NCBI GenBank assembly: GCA_023401925.1
Contig: JAEXDA010000001.1
Span: 1 to 64,000 of the forward strand
Direction of reading: 5' to 3'
From: Bacillota bacterium
GTDB taxonomy: Bacteria > Bacillota > UBA4882 > UBA8346
DNA length: 64,000 nt
Shown one piece after another: positions 1 through 8,188 of the stretch (position 1 is the first letter of the stretch; the number at the start of each line of letters is the position of its first letter). The notes below the pieces were generated by a model. That model was not told where the DNA came from. It did not search any database and saw only the letters and a program-made list of their open reading frames with translations. The translations under genes and the position numbers were made by a program.

Positions 1-179
1 ATGGGTTTTTCCTTTGTCCACTTTTCCACAATTATTCACATCTCCCAGACCCCCTGCTACTACTGCTAAAGATTAATATTGGGGATATAAACAGCATACC
101 AGTCACCCAGCCGGTGGAATCCGTGGAGAGGGAAAATCGGCTTTCATTTTTTTAAGCTTTGGTTATAAGGATTTCGTTC

Positions 180-486
180 TACAAGGACTAATCCAATAGA
201 CAGAAGACATACGGTAATGCAGGAAATCTGGAAATGGAAGGGAATACCTACCGTATAACACGACACCTATACCGCCACCTAGGGAGAGGGAGTCGAATAC
301 TGGCAATATACGTATGATTTGTTGAATAGGCTGACGGAGGTTTCGAAGAACGGCACGGTTGTAGCCGATTACGAGTATAGCCCGGATGCCCTGCGGCAAG
401 TCAAATGGGGCAGTAAGGGCAATGTCATTAGGTTGTGCTGTAAAAAACCGGAAAATGATGTTGATTCCATCTCCGCCCCAACGTGA
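180..486 (+). pseudogene. Remnant of an RHS/YD-repeat protein gene
   Basis: No intact reading frame is present, but the plus strand encodes recognisable RHS/YD-repeat pieces. The frame 283-486 reads YTYDLLNRLTEV followed by VADYEYSPDALR and then stops. Just upstream, in a different frame near 216-260, the peptide NAGNLEMEGNTYR matches the usual G-N-L repeat half. The frame change and the stop at 280 show decay. RHS proteins are large secreted toxin carriers or wall proteins, and their genes are often broken up by recombination. The fragment fits the toxin-immunity flavour of the far end of the window, but nothing functional is expected from it. Confidence 0.7.
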
Positions 487-684
487 ACGATGGGGCTAGG
501 TATATTAAAAAATGTTCTAAAGGCCTTTCAGGCCTCGGTGTCGTGTTTTTATACACGCAGCTTTAAAGCCACGATTTGCGTTATTAAAGCTTCTTCCAAT
601 TCCCCCCCGCCCTCCACAAATCAGGAGGAGGCGGGGTTATATTTTAAGCGGAATTGGAGCGCCTCACGGGCCGCTGCTGTTATT

Positions 685-1038
685 TTAGTTCGTCGTTGCC
701 TGGTTATTGCTCTTGGTTTCCTCAGATTCACCGGCCCTGAAGCCAAATGCGAGCCATTTTTCTTCCGGAAGGTTGACCCGGATCGACTTTCGCACCAGAG
801 AGCTTTGATGATTCAATTCTTTCATGATTTCCTGTTGCGTCGTGGTGGCCTCTCTGGAACTGGCCATAAGAACGTTCTTTTTTTGTTCGACCAGGCCAGC
901 CTGGTTGTATAGAACGGTGATTTTGGCCACCAGTTCTTTGGTAATTCCCAATAGGCTCACACTCTCCCCGTAGGAATTGAGCCCGTCGAGGAGCGTTTTG
1001 GCGCGGTTGATCTTGTGCGCAAACGTTTGATACATCAT
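685..1038 (-). CDS. Small helical hypothetical protein
   Basis: A 117-aa frame on the minus strand. The start is set by an excellent AAAGGAGGTGA ribosome site six bases before tandem ATG codons at 1038 and 1035. The longer frame that begins at 1059 would run through this ribosome site and is less likely. The product is charged and mostly predicted alpha-helical (MMYQTFAHKINRAKTLLDGL at the start, with many Q, E and K later). It has no signal peptide, membrane span or cysteine pattern. I do not recognise the family. It is the only convincing minus-strand gene in the window and is preceded, in its own direction, by two terminator-like hairpins, so it is probably transcribed alone. The plus-strand frame covering the same bases is a shadow. 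Confidence 0.65.
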   Translation of the reverse strand: MMYQTFAHKINRAKTLLDGLNSYGESVSLLGITKELVAKITVLYNQAGLVEQKKNVLMASSREATTTQQEIMKELNHQSSLVRKSIRVNLPEEKWLAFGFRAGESEETKSNNQATTN

Positions 1039-1134
1039 CAGATTCACCTCCTTTCCCAATAAAGATGAGATTTCCGAACTTTATCGTCCTGCCGGTTAAT
1101 CCTGCAAATCCGGGTCAAATCATGGTTCGGGCAT

Positions 1135-1168
1135 AAAAAAACGCCTCTGTATGTTACAGCGGCGTTTT
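1135..1168 (-). terminator. Rho-independent terminator-like hairpin
   Basis: A 13-bp stem with one mismatch and a TGT loop spans 1138-1168 (AACGCC-x-CTGTA / TACAG-x-GGCGTT). Read on the minus strand it is followed by a run of T (A1135-1140 on the plus strand). It would stop minus-strand transcription just before the gene at 685-1038 and so insulate that gene. Confidence 0.6.
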
Positions 1169-1211
1169 CGATGTGTCGATTTATTCCCGGGAACTTTGCG
1201 TTCTTTGTGGC

Positions 1212-1264
1212 CCCAAATACCGGTTCGGCATTTGGGCATAAAAAAAGCCCTGTATAAACTACAG
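1212..1264 (-). repeat. Second hairpin pair, degenerate copy of the 1135 terminator
   Basis: 1212-1236 forms CCCAAAT-x-CCG / CGG-x-ATTTGGG around a three-base loop. Directly after it, 1235-1264 repeats the upstream unit GGGCATAAAAAA...CTGTA...TACAG in weaker form, again with a T run on the minus strand. The two units lie about 107 bp apart, and the minus-strand frame shows the repeat as VVYTGLFLCPN and VTYRGVFLCPN. Probably a duplicated terminator. Confidence 0.5.
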
Positions 1265-1295
1265 CGACATTTTGGGAATGATTAACCACTATCAT

Positions 1296-1992
1296 TATAT
1301 CACCTTTTTTTGGAAAAAGTGTGTCGATTTTGTGTCGGGAACTCCAAATGTTGATATGGAAATTGTTTGAGGACTTAGATGTAAAAAAATGCCATCTTTA
1401 GCTGGTAAATTAAATTTAACATCAGGTAAAAAATTTTAAAAGATTCTTTCGCCGCCGGGTTTGGTGAACCGCAGAACTCCGGGGGATGATAAACCGGCTT
1501 TTTACTTTTACCCCCTCACGGTCCTCGTACCCAGTGACATCAGGCTATCGATACATTTTAAATTCTGAGAATCTGTTTTTTACAATATCCGTAATACCAC
1601 GGTGACTTTCTGAACGAAGGAAATGTTTTCCGGATTGAAATCACTCAAGGGAGAAATGGAAAAAATGATTGGAGAAATGCAATCACCCAAGGGAGAAACG
1701 GAAAAAATGTTTGGAGAAATGCAATCACCCAAGGGAGAAATGGAAAAAATGATTGGAGAAATGCAATAACCCAAGGGAGAAACGGAAAAAATGTTTCGAG
1801 AAACGAAATCATCCAAGGGAGAAATGAAAAAAAGGAAGGGAGAAATAAATCCGTAAAAGCTCTCCGCCATTTTTGCTTGGTTAATGCAGGAAATTGGGTT
1901 TAAAAAGGGAATTATTCCGGTAATAATTAAACTTGGGATTCTCAGGGTCTAACTGGTCCCAAAGCTTATATTGATAAAGGCAGAGATGGAAA
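1296..1992. other. Intergenic stretch without a convincing gene
   Basis: Apart from the minisatellite at 1637-1848, nothing coding was found. The minus-strand 96-aa frame across the array (SPLGDCISP-type repeats) is simply the translation of the repeat; it lacks a ribosome site and a plausible fold. Around 1300-1620 the sequence is AT-rich with scattered stops in all frames. Confidence 0.6.
1637..1848. repeat. Minisatellite with 42-bp period
   Basis: Five units begin with CAAGGGAGAAA at 1646, 1688, 1730, 1772 and 1814, exactly 42 bp apart. Each unit is made of two related 21-bp halves, both containing GGAGAAATG or a close variant. Units 1 and 3 agree with each other and units 2 and 4 agree with each other (ATGGA...GATT against ACGGA...GTTT), so there is also an 84-bp higher-order period. 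The last unit is diverged. The period is a multiple of three, so frames stay open through it, but no start signal precedes them. Confidence 0.9.
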
Positions 1993-2472
1993 ATGAAAAA
2001 AATTCTGTTGGTTTTTACGGGCATGATCCTCATTGCGGTGCTGTCTTCGGCAGCCTTAGCCCGGAATGAAGAGCGGTATGCGTACATTACCTCCAATAAC
2101 GACGGGGATTTCTACGTTGATAAAATAGCCCTTCGTGATTTTATTTCATTAAACAGTTCTCCTTTGGAAGTGTGGGTTAAAATCGTCGGTTCGGAAATGT
2201 ATCTGAGAAATCTGGTCCGGCAATATCCAAAACTCTGTTATTATAGCGGCTGGTATGTGTTGCAGCGTATCCAATTTAACGTATCGCAGTTTAAATTGTT
2301 ATCTTATTTTATCTATTCGGATGCCGGAGAGTTATTGGTATCCTATCAATTTCCCAGTCCCCAGTGGCAAGAGATGTCTCCCGTCTCGGTACCGGGAATC
2401 ATCGTTCACAAGATCATCGATCAATTGAATAAAGATAACCTCGAAAGCGGTGAGACCGGTAATCGTCAATAA
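1993..2472 (+). CDS. Small secreted protein, possibly surface-adhesin E-like
   Basis: A 159-aa protein. It begins with a clear Sec signal peptide (MKKILLVFTGMILIAVLSSA, likely cut after ALA near residue 23) and has no lipobox. The mature part has the pattern 'YYV-D...S....S-PLEVWVKIVGSE' followed by a hydrophobic, tyrosine-rich half. This resembles the Adhesin_E-like family (vWK motif after a short beta hairpin), a group of small extracytoplasmic proteins of unknown role; the match is from memory and moderate. Its ribosome site (AGAGATGG) is weak. It stands alone and is closed by a strong terminator at 2508. The preceding minisatellite may lie in its 5' region. Confidence 0.6.
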   Translation: MKKILLVFTGMILIAVLSSAALARNEERYAYITSNNDGDFYVDKIALRDFISLNSSPLEVWVKIVGSEMYLRNLVRQYPKLCYYSGWYVLQRIQFNVSQFKLLSYFIYSDAGELLVSYQFPSPQWQEMSPVSVPGIIVHKIIDQLNKDNLESGETGNRQ

Positions 2473-2507
2473 AAGATTTAATTTAGAAAATATCACCAAA
2501 ATCCGGG

Positions 2508-2545
2508 AATGAAGCGCAACCTAAAAGTTGGCTTCATTTTTTTTA
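2508..2545 (+). terminator. Rho-independent terminator
   Basis: ATGAAGC-g-CAAC / GTTG-GCTTCAT, a stem of eleven pairs with a six-base loop, is followed by TTTTTTTT. It closes the secreted-protein gene ending at 2472. Confidence 0.85.
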
Positions 2546-2688
2546 TCGATAAAATTATTAGGATGGATACTGCCGTTCGAAACGGACAATTTATAATTTT
2601 TTGAAATAATCCAAGCAAAATGAAGGAATAATTTCTAAATTATGGAATCATACAAATAGAGTTATGCAAAAAATATTCTCATCGGCAG

Positions 2689-4452
2689 GTGAAAAAGCTG
2701 CTATCTCCCAAATACTTTTTATATCTCGCTGTAAGTCCGGAAGGAAAGAATAAAATCGATATCAGCAGCAACCCCCGTGTGGATGCTTATTATTTAAACG
2801 AGTTCAATTACAGGATGATCTATGTTTTTCAACCTCCTTATCCTATTTGGGCTGCGGAAATCCTGCTCCGAAGATTACGGATTGATCATGCGATAGGTCA
2901 AATCATCAGCCCCAATCAATTATTAAAAATTGCAGCCAGGATAGTAAAAGAAATCTTTCCGCATACCCGATTATCGGTTCAAAAATATGAAACCCATGAA
3001 TTAAAGCTGGAGGAATTTAATCTCCCCGATATTGAAAGACTGTTTTGGGGCAGAGCCTTGTTGGAAACTGAAATTCCTGAATTGTTTCGCGTAAATGGTA
3101 TTGAACTTCCCTGGGATCCGGAGGATTGGATGCAATATTTGTATCTTCAGTCCAAAGTACAACGGGAAGCGGCGGTTAGCCTTGATAAGTTGGGGTTGCC
3201 CTATTGCAGGCGATGTGGTGAAAGAAAAGCCATCATGGAAGATGACTGTATATTCTGTGGACATTCCCATTGTTTGACATGTATGAATTGCCAGACCATG
3301 GGTATCGCGAAAAGTTGTATTCCATTATACTTTCAGAGTTATCCGATGCACCACGGCATTCAAATTACAACCGTACGCCCTCGTTTGAAGTTCGAGTTAA
3401 CTCCACCGCAACAACGGGCATCCGAGGCAGTTGTCCGTTTTCTGGAGAGTAAGGAAAGACAGTTTTTAGTCTGGGCTGTTTGCGGAGCCGGAAAAACGGA
3501 AGTGAGTTTTGGAGGTTTGGCTAAGGCGTTGTCCGAGGGTCAACGGGTATTGTTTGCGATTCCCCGTAAAGATGTGGTCATCGAATTAGCTCCGCGACTG
3601 AAAGAGGCTTTTCCGGAAATAGCCGTTTCAGCATTATATGGTGGGAGCGGTGAGCGTTTTCTTGATGTTCCGCTCACAGTTGCCACCACTCACCAGTGTT
3701 TACGGTTTTATCAAAGTTTTGATTTGGTGATACTGGATGAAGCGGATGCTTATCCTTATCAAGGATGTGCAATGCTACACGATGCTGTCTTACGATCTTT
3801 AAAACCGGGTGGACATTTGGTGATTATGACGGCAACTCCGACTCAAAACATGCTAAAGCAGATACGACAGGATGAATTGTCCTATGTTTCGATACCCGCG
3901 CGCTACCATCGCAAACCTTTAATCGTTCCTGAATGGGCGAAATGCAATTTGCCTTTGGCTGTTGATTGGAAAAGTAAGTGGGAACCTCCTTCGGTTCTCC
4001 GTGAATTTTTAATGAATTTGAAGCAAAATCACCATCCCGGCCTGATTTTTTTGCCGACGATTCAGCAAATCGAATCACTGGGGAGCGGTTTGGTGAGATG
4101 GGCCGAGATGCACGGAGTTATTGGCACAATTACTCATTCAAAATCCGCCAACCGGATGGAGACAAAAGAAAACCTATTAGGAGGCCGTATTCATTTTGCA
4201 GTAACTTCGACCATTTATGAACGGGGAATCACCATTCCCAATTTGGATGTGATGGTCCTCCATGCAGATAATGAGAATATTTTCGACCATCAAACCTTGA
4301 TTCAAATCGCCGGACGGACCGGTCGGCTTGGGGAAGACGGACGGGTTTTATGGGTTTCAAAGTCGAAATCCCGTTCAATGGATACGGCGATACAAATCAT
4401 TGGGGAAATGAATCGCGAAGGACAGGAATTGGGATTTTTAGATGAAAACTAG
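2689..4452 (+). CDS. comFA: ComFA, DNA-uptake ATPase/helicase
   Basis: A 587-aa superfamily 2 DEAD-box ATPase that helps pull transforming DNA through the membrane. Visible features in order: a four-cysteine zinc module near residues 172-198 (C-x2-C, then C-x2-C-x4-C-x2-C-x2-C), Walker A AVCGAGKTE near 262-270, the DEAD motif DEADAYPY near 349, TATPT near 380, and the motif VI region IAGRTGR near 538-545. Length is somewhat above the roughly 460 aa of Bacillus because of a longer N-terminal part. The GTG start at 2689 has only a poor ribosome site, so the true start is uncertain. It is followed at 4623 by comFC, its usual partner, but the pair is separated by repeat element R1, which begins inside the stop codon. 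Cytoplasmic face of the membrane. Confidence 0.93.
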   Translation: MKKLLSPKYFLYLAVSPEGKNKIDISSNPRVDAYYLNEFNYRMIYVFQPPYPIWAAEILLRRLRIDHAIGQIISPNQLLKIAARIVKEIFPHTRLSVQKYETHELKLEEFNLPDIERLFWGRALLETEIPELFRVNGIELPWDPEDWMQYLYLQSKVQREAAVSLDKLGLPYCRRCGERKAIMEDDCIFCGHSHCLTCMNCQTMGIAKSCIPLYFQSYPMHHGIQITTVRPRLKFELTPPQQRASEAVVRFLESKERQFLVWAVCGAGKTEVSFGGLAKALSEGQRVLFAIPRKDVVIELAPRLKEAFPEIAVSALYGGSGERFLDVPLTVATTHQCLRFYQSFDLVILDEADAYPYQGCAMLHDAVLRSLKPGGHLVIMTATPTQNMLKQIRQDELSYVSIPARYHRKPLIVPEWAKCNLPLAVDWKSKWEPPSVLREFLMNLKQNHHPGLIFLPTIQQIESLGSGLVRWAEMHGVIGTITHSKSANRMETKENLLGGRIHFAVTSTIYERGITIPNLDVMVLHADNENIFDHQTLIQIAGRTGRLGEDGRVLWVSKSKSRSMDTAIQIIGEMNREGQELGFLDEN

Positions 4453-4556
4453 TAAAACGTTCTCTAAATAACTACTCAGTGATTGTGAACGTTTTACTTA
4501 AGTAGAGCATATCTTCCCCGTTTTTGCTTGCCATTCATTTACGATGCGCTCTACTA
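4451..4556. repeat. Dispersed hairpin element R1, copy 1
   Basis: Begins within the comFA stop codon. The first half is AGTAAAACGTTC ... GAACGTTTTACT (12-bp inverted repeat). The second half is AGTAGAGCATATC ... ACGATGCGCTCTACT (inverted repeat with two differences). A copy with the same layout and high identity lies at 40127-40254, also directly behind a gene. It may act as a terminator or RNA-stability element. Confidence 0.85.
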
Positions 4557-4622
4557 GGAATTTCCAATAATTTTCTTATAAATTAGGTCTAAGGTCTTAT
4601 AAAAATTCTAAAGAAAGTGCCG

Positions 4623-5411
4623 ATGATGAGAATAGGTAATTTAGAAATTACAAGTTGGTTTCGGGAAGTGGCCTTGGGTTTGATGGAATTATTTTTTCCG
4701 CCTCAGGAGCGTTGCCCGGTTTGCTGGCAGGAAGATCGTTTCCATCGTGGACTCGGAAAGAATTGCCTCCGTAAAATTGCTATGATAACACCGCCGATTT
4801 GTGAAAAATGCGGCCGTTCCTTAAGAGGCGAAGGGATGGGTTCCGGTAGAAAAATTTGCAGGCAATGTAATCAAACCCGATATTATTTTTCAAAAGCCAG
4901 GTCCGTTGCAGTTTATGAAGGCGCTATGCGTGAGTATCTAGCAGAGTTAAAATACCGGTATCGTCCCGATTTGGGCAAAGCATTGGGCGTGCTACTGTTG
5001 GAATGGATTAAAAATCATCCCGAATTTCAAAAAATGGATTTCATCATTCCGATTCCCATCCATCACCTGAAATTGATGGCTAGAGGTTATAATCAGGCGG
5101 AAATATTAGCAAATCCGTTACAAAAATATTTGGGAATTCCAATCAGAAATGATATAATGATAAGGGACAAAATCACTCTATCGCAGAATGCGCTCCATAA
5201 GGAACAGCGTTTTATCAACATCAATCAGGCTTTTCGGGTTGTCAATGCGAAACCCCTTGAGAGGGCCAAAGTTTTATTGGTTGATGACATTTTTACGACT
5301 GGCGCTACAGTTTCCGAGGCTGCCAGGGCTTTAACAAGAGCCGGGGCCCTCGAAGTTAAAGTTTTAACTTTAGCGGGGGGGATTTTGGATCCGGAATGGT
5401 TTATTTCATAA
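4623..5411 (+). CDS. comFC: ComFC phosphoribosyltransferase-like competence protein
   Basis: 262 aa if read from ATG 4623; a GTG at 4617 overlaps the AAAGAAAG ribosome site and is less likely, and ATG 4626 is possible. The N terminus carries paired cysteines typical of ComFC (CPVC, then CEKCGRSL and CRQC, roughly residues 32-92), likely a zinc finger. The C-terminal half is a type I phosphoribosyltransferase fold with the PRPP loop VLLVDDIFTTGAT near residues 219-231. ComFC works with ComFA in uptake of single-stranded DNA; the substrate of its PRTase site is not settled. yvyF follows 23 bases later behind its own strong ribosome site, as in the Bacillus comF-flg region. Confidence 0.92.
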   Translation: MMRIGNLEITSWFREVALGLMELFFPPQERCPVCWQEDRFHRGLGKNCLRKIAMITPPICEKCGRSLRGEGMGSGRKICRQCNQTRYYFSKARSVAVYEGAMREYLAELKYRYRPDLGKALGVLLLEWIKNHPEFQKMDFIIPIPIHHLKLMARGYNQAEILANPLQKYLGIPIRNDIMIRDKITLSQNALHKEQRFININQAFRVVNAKPLERAKVLLVDDIFTTGATVSEAARALTRAGALEVKVLTLAGGILDPEWFIS

Positions 5412-5434
5412 AAGCTTAAAACGGAGGTGGAGTT

Positions 5435-5884
5435 ATGGACATCAGAAATTGCAAAAGATGTGGCAACATGTTCCACTATAACGGCGATTCCGTATGCAAC
5501 CATTGTGCGGAGGCAGACCAGCAAGACTTTGATAAAGTGCGGGATTATCTATTTGAACATCCAAATTCACCGGCTTCGGAAATTAATCACGAAACCGGAG
5601 TGGAAGTGAAGGTGATTACCCGCTTCTTAAAGGAAGGCCGTTTGAAAATGGAGGGCGGCGATTCCGACTCGATGATTACCTGTGAGAAATGTGGAAATTC
5701 AATCTCATCCGGCAGGTTTTGTGAGAAGTGTCTTCAAGAAATGCAGTCGGAGCTTAAACGGGTTGCTAGACCATCCCAGGGTATTTCTTCTTCGCCGTCC
5801 GGACCTTTGCCGGGCAATCCGGGAACCGTTTGGGCGCAAGCAAAGGTTCATACGTATGACCATATTTTAAAAAAGAAAGATTAA
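5435..5884 (+). CDS. yvyF: YvyF/TIGR03826-type flagellar operon protein
   Basis: A 149-aa protein with two zinc-ribbon-like cysteine pairs: CKRCGNMF...CNHC at residues 6-28 and CEKCGNS...CEKC near 83-99. A helical segment lies between them (DFDKVRDYLFEHPNSPASEI, then VKVITRFLKEGRL) that looks like a winged-helix DNA-binding fold. This is the layout of YvyF, found between comFC and flgM in Bacillus and thought to be a regulator of flagellar genes. The start follows CGGAGGTGG by five bases. The C-terminal 40 residues are Ser/Pro-rich and probably disordered. Confidence 0.85.
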   Translation: MDIRNCKRCGNMFHYNGDSVCNHCAEADQQDFDKVRDYLFEHPNSPASEINHETGVEVKVITRFLKEGRLKMEGGDSDSMITCEKCGNSISSGRFCEKCLQEMQSELKRVARPSQGISSSPSGPLPGNPGTVWAQAKVHTYDHILKKKD

Positions 5885-5978
5885 TGCCTTTACAACTAGA
5901 TAAGGAGGAAAGTTGGTCAGCTGGTGATTGCCATAGTAACAAAAAATTTACACGAATCGCAAAGGCAGGTGGTAAACG

Positions 5979-6284
5979 ATGATCATCTCCAATAAACAAG
6001 TGCAAAGTATTCTTTCCATGGATCAAGTAAGCGGCGCCAAGAAAAAAGGGAATGCCGTCAATAATTCCAGTCCGGTAAACAAAGCAGATTCCCTGGTTTT
6101 ATCGGATCGGGCTCAAGGATTGCAATTTGCTACCGAACAGGTACTAAAGTCTCCGGAGGTTCGTGCCGAAAAAATAACTGAATTGAAAAATAAAATTCAG
6201 GATGGCACCTATCAAGTATCTTCATCAGACATCGCGCAAAAGATGGTTGGGAGGAGCTTGGTAGACGAGATTGCCGGGAGGTAG
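5979..6284 (+). CDS. flgM: FlgM, anti-sigma-28 factor
   Basis: A 101-aa protein that binds and holds the flagellar sigma factor (SigD/FliA) until the hook-basal body is complete. The C-terminal part has the family signature: DSLVLSDRAQGLQ, then VRAEKITELKNKIQDGTYQV, then IAQKMVGRSLVDEI, the two helices that contact sigma. The N terminus is polar and disordered, as expected. The ribosome site AGGTGG sits before ATG 5979. A second unused AAGGAGG lies at about 5903 in the 94-base gap. flgN starts four bases after its stop, so the two are translationally coupled. Confidence 0.93.
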   Translation: MIISNKQVQSILSMDQVSGAKKKGNAVNNSSPVNKADSLVLSDRAQGLQFATEQVLKSPEVRAEKITELKNKIQDGTYQVSSSDIAQKMVGRSLVDEIAGR

Positions 6285-6288
6285 TCCA

Positions 6289-6732
6289 ATGCAAGACAAT
6301 CAAATAATCCAACAGTTGTTGGAACAAGAACTTGCGCTTTTAGAAGAGCTCAACGGCTTAAGTTTAATAAAAAAGGAAGCACTAATGAAGGAGGACATGG
6401 AGACATTGGGATCCATCGTCCACAAAGAAAAGGTGTTATCGGTTAAACTTAAAGACGTTAGTGATGAGTGCCTTCCTCAAGTGCAATTTTTTTTGGAAGA
6501 GCCAAATTTTCCGGCTGAATTAGACGAAATCTTAGGGCGAGTCCGAAAAACGGCGCTCCAATTTAGGAAAAATAATGAATTAAATCAAAGGTTAATTCAG
6601 GATTCACTGGCGTTGGTCCAGTTTACGCTGAACTCCTTCCGTTCCATTATGAGTGGAGATTCTCCAAACTTGTATGGATCTTCCGGCCGGGTTCATCAAA
6701 AAGCAATCCATATGTTGGATGTGAAGGGGTGA
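6289..6732 (+). CDS. flgN: FlgN-family export chaperone
   Basis: A 147-aa all-helical acidic protein. ATG 6289 is chosen because GGGAGGT lies seven bases upstream; the frame also runs back into flgM. FlgN binds the hook-filament junction proteins FlgK and FlgL before secretion by the flagellar type III apparatus, and those two genes follow directly. The N-terminal helix (QQLLEQELALLEELNGLSLI) and the later segment with FRKNNELNQRLIQDSL are typical of the family, where the C-terminal helix binds substrate. flgK begins six bases downstream. Confidence 0.88.
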   Translation: MQDNQIIQQLLEQELALLEELNGLSLIKKEALMKEDMETLGSIVHKEKVLSVKLKDVSDECLPQVQFFLEEPNFPAELDEILGRVRKTALQFRKNNELNQRLIQDSLALVQFTLNSFRSIMSGDSPNLYGSSGRVHQKAIHMLDVKG

Positions 6733-6738
6733 GGAAAA

Positions 6739-8157
6739 ATGGCGTCAACATTTTTTGGTTTGGAAACCGGCGTGCGGGGACTGCTGACTCATCAGCAAGC
6801 TCTTGAAACGACAGGGCAAAACATGTCAAATGCCAGTACTCCTGGTTATTCTAGGCAACGGGTAGAGATCACGGCGACAGAGCCTTTTACGGAGCCTGCT
6901 TTTACCCGTCTAAAAGTAGCCGGCCAAATGGGTACCGGTTCTCAAGTGACCGAGGTCAAGCGGATTCGGGATCAAATCATTGATCAGCAGATTCAAAAAC
7001 AAACTACGTCCCAAGGTTATTGGGATACTCGTCAGGATGTATTGGGACAAGCCGAACGGATTATTAACGAGCCCGCCGATGCCAATATTCGTTCGGAAAT
7101 TGATGCTTACTGGGTGGCTTTGCAGGAGCTCACCAAAACTCCGGAGAGTCAACCCACCCGTTCGACTCTGCGTCAGACGGCATTAACGTTGGCTCAAAAT
7201 ATCCGGGAAAATTATACAGATTTAAAAGAGCTGCGTTCGGATACCAATGATAAAATTGTCAGTACTGTCGCTGAGATTAATCGTTATGCCGAAGAAATTG
7301 CCCACTTGAATAAGAGAATAGGGCAGGTGACGGCACTGGGCGATCATCCCAACGATTTAATGGATAAACGGGATTTATTGGTGGAACAGCTGTCAAAAGA
7401 TGTCAACATCAATACTTCTTTTGATGAACTGAATCGAATTACCATTCAGATTAACGGAATTCCTTTGGTAAATGGAGATACTGCCGATCCTATCCTGGCA
7501 ATATCGGAAAATAAAAAAGGGATGGTCGCTTTAGAATGGAGCATTCCCAAACACCAGAATGTTGTGGTTACGAACGGCAATTTAGCCGGACTTTTGCAGT
7601 TACGGGACGAGGATTTGCCGAAATTGATGGATAGTTATGACCGTCTTACCAATACGCTGATTACCGAAACCAACCGGATTCATGAGAAAGGTTTTGGTTT
7701 AGATAAAAGTACCGGTAATGATTTTTTCCAAGGCAGCGGAGCGGCGGATATTGATTTATCGGATGCCATCAAAGATACTGAAAAAGGATTGAACCGGATT
7801 GCTGCTTCCAGCGATATGGTCGGCCTTCCGGGCAATAACGTCAATGCCCAAAAAATGGCTGATTTACAACATAAATTTTTAATGCTCGATGAAACGACTA
7901 CGATGAACGGATTTTTGGGAAATATTATCGGAGATCTCGCGGAAAAATCGTTGGCGGCTCAGACCAATTCAGCTCACCAAACCACTTTGCTAACCAGTTT
8001 GGACAATCGACGGCAATCCGTGTCCGGAGTCAATCTGGATGAAGAGGCTGCCAATATGATTAAATTCCAGCATGGTTATAATGCGGCAGCCAAGGTAATC
8101 AATACCAATGACGCGATGCTCGATATTATCATCAACGGCTTGAAGCTACACCCCTAA
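6739..8157 (+). CDS. flgK: FlgK, hook-associated protein 1
   Basis: A 472-aa secreted junction protein joining hook to filament. The N-terminal D0 helix is diagnostic (FFGLETGVRGLLTHQQALE, then GQNMSNASTPGYSRQRV). The C-terminal helix is equally typical (GVNLDEEAANMIKFQHGYNAAAKVI, ending in MLDIIINGL). There is no signal peptide because export is by the flagellar apparatus. Size is close to the usual 470-550 aa, unlike the enlarged FlgL and FliD. It sits in the flgM-flgN-flgK-flgL order. Confidence 0.95.
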   Translation: MASTFFGLETGVRGLLTHQQALETTGQNMSNASTPGYSRQRVEITATEPFTEPAFTRLKVAGQMGTGSQVTEVKRIRDQIIDQQIQKQTTSQGYWDTRQDVLGQAERIINEPADANIRSEIDAYWVALQELTKTPESQPTRSTLRQTALTLAQNIRENYTDLKELRSDTNDKIVSTVAEINRYAEEIAHLNKRIGQVTALGDHPNDLMDKRDLLVEQLSKDVNINTSFDELNRITIQINGIPLVNGDTADPILAISENKKGMVALEWSIPKHQNVVVTNGNLAGLLQLRDEDLPKLMDSYDRLTNTLITETNRIHEKGFGLDKSTGNDFFQGSGAADIDLSDAIKDTEKGLNRIAASSDMVGLPGNNVNAQKMADLQHKFLMLDETTTMNGFLGNIIGDLAEKSLAAQTNSAHQTTLLTSLDNRRQSVSGVNLDEEAANMIKFQHGYNAAAKVINTNDAMLDIIINGLKLHP

Positions 8158-8188
8158 AAGAACCGTTTGACCAAGGAGGGAAACAGTT

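Noticed and set aside
490..912. 140-aa plus-strand frame
   Set aside because: Overlaps the minus-strand 117-aa gene, which has a far better ribosome site; the plus frame has no start signal and looks like a shadow.
1637..1848. CRISPR array
   Set aside because: Units are contiguous with no unique spacers; no cas genes in the window.
1580..1870. 96-aa minus-strand frame over the first minisatellite
   Set aside because: Translation of a repeat without ribosome site or fold.
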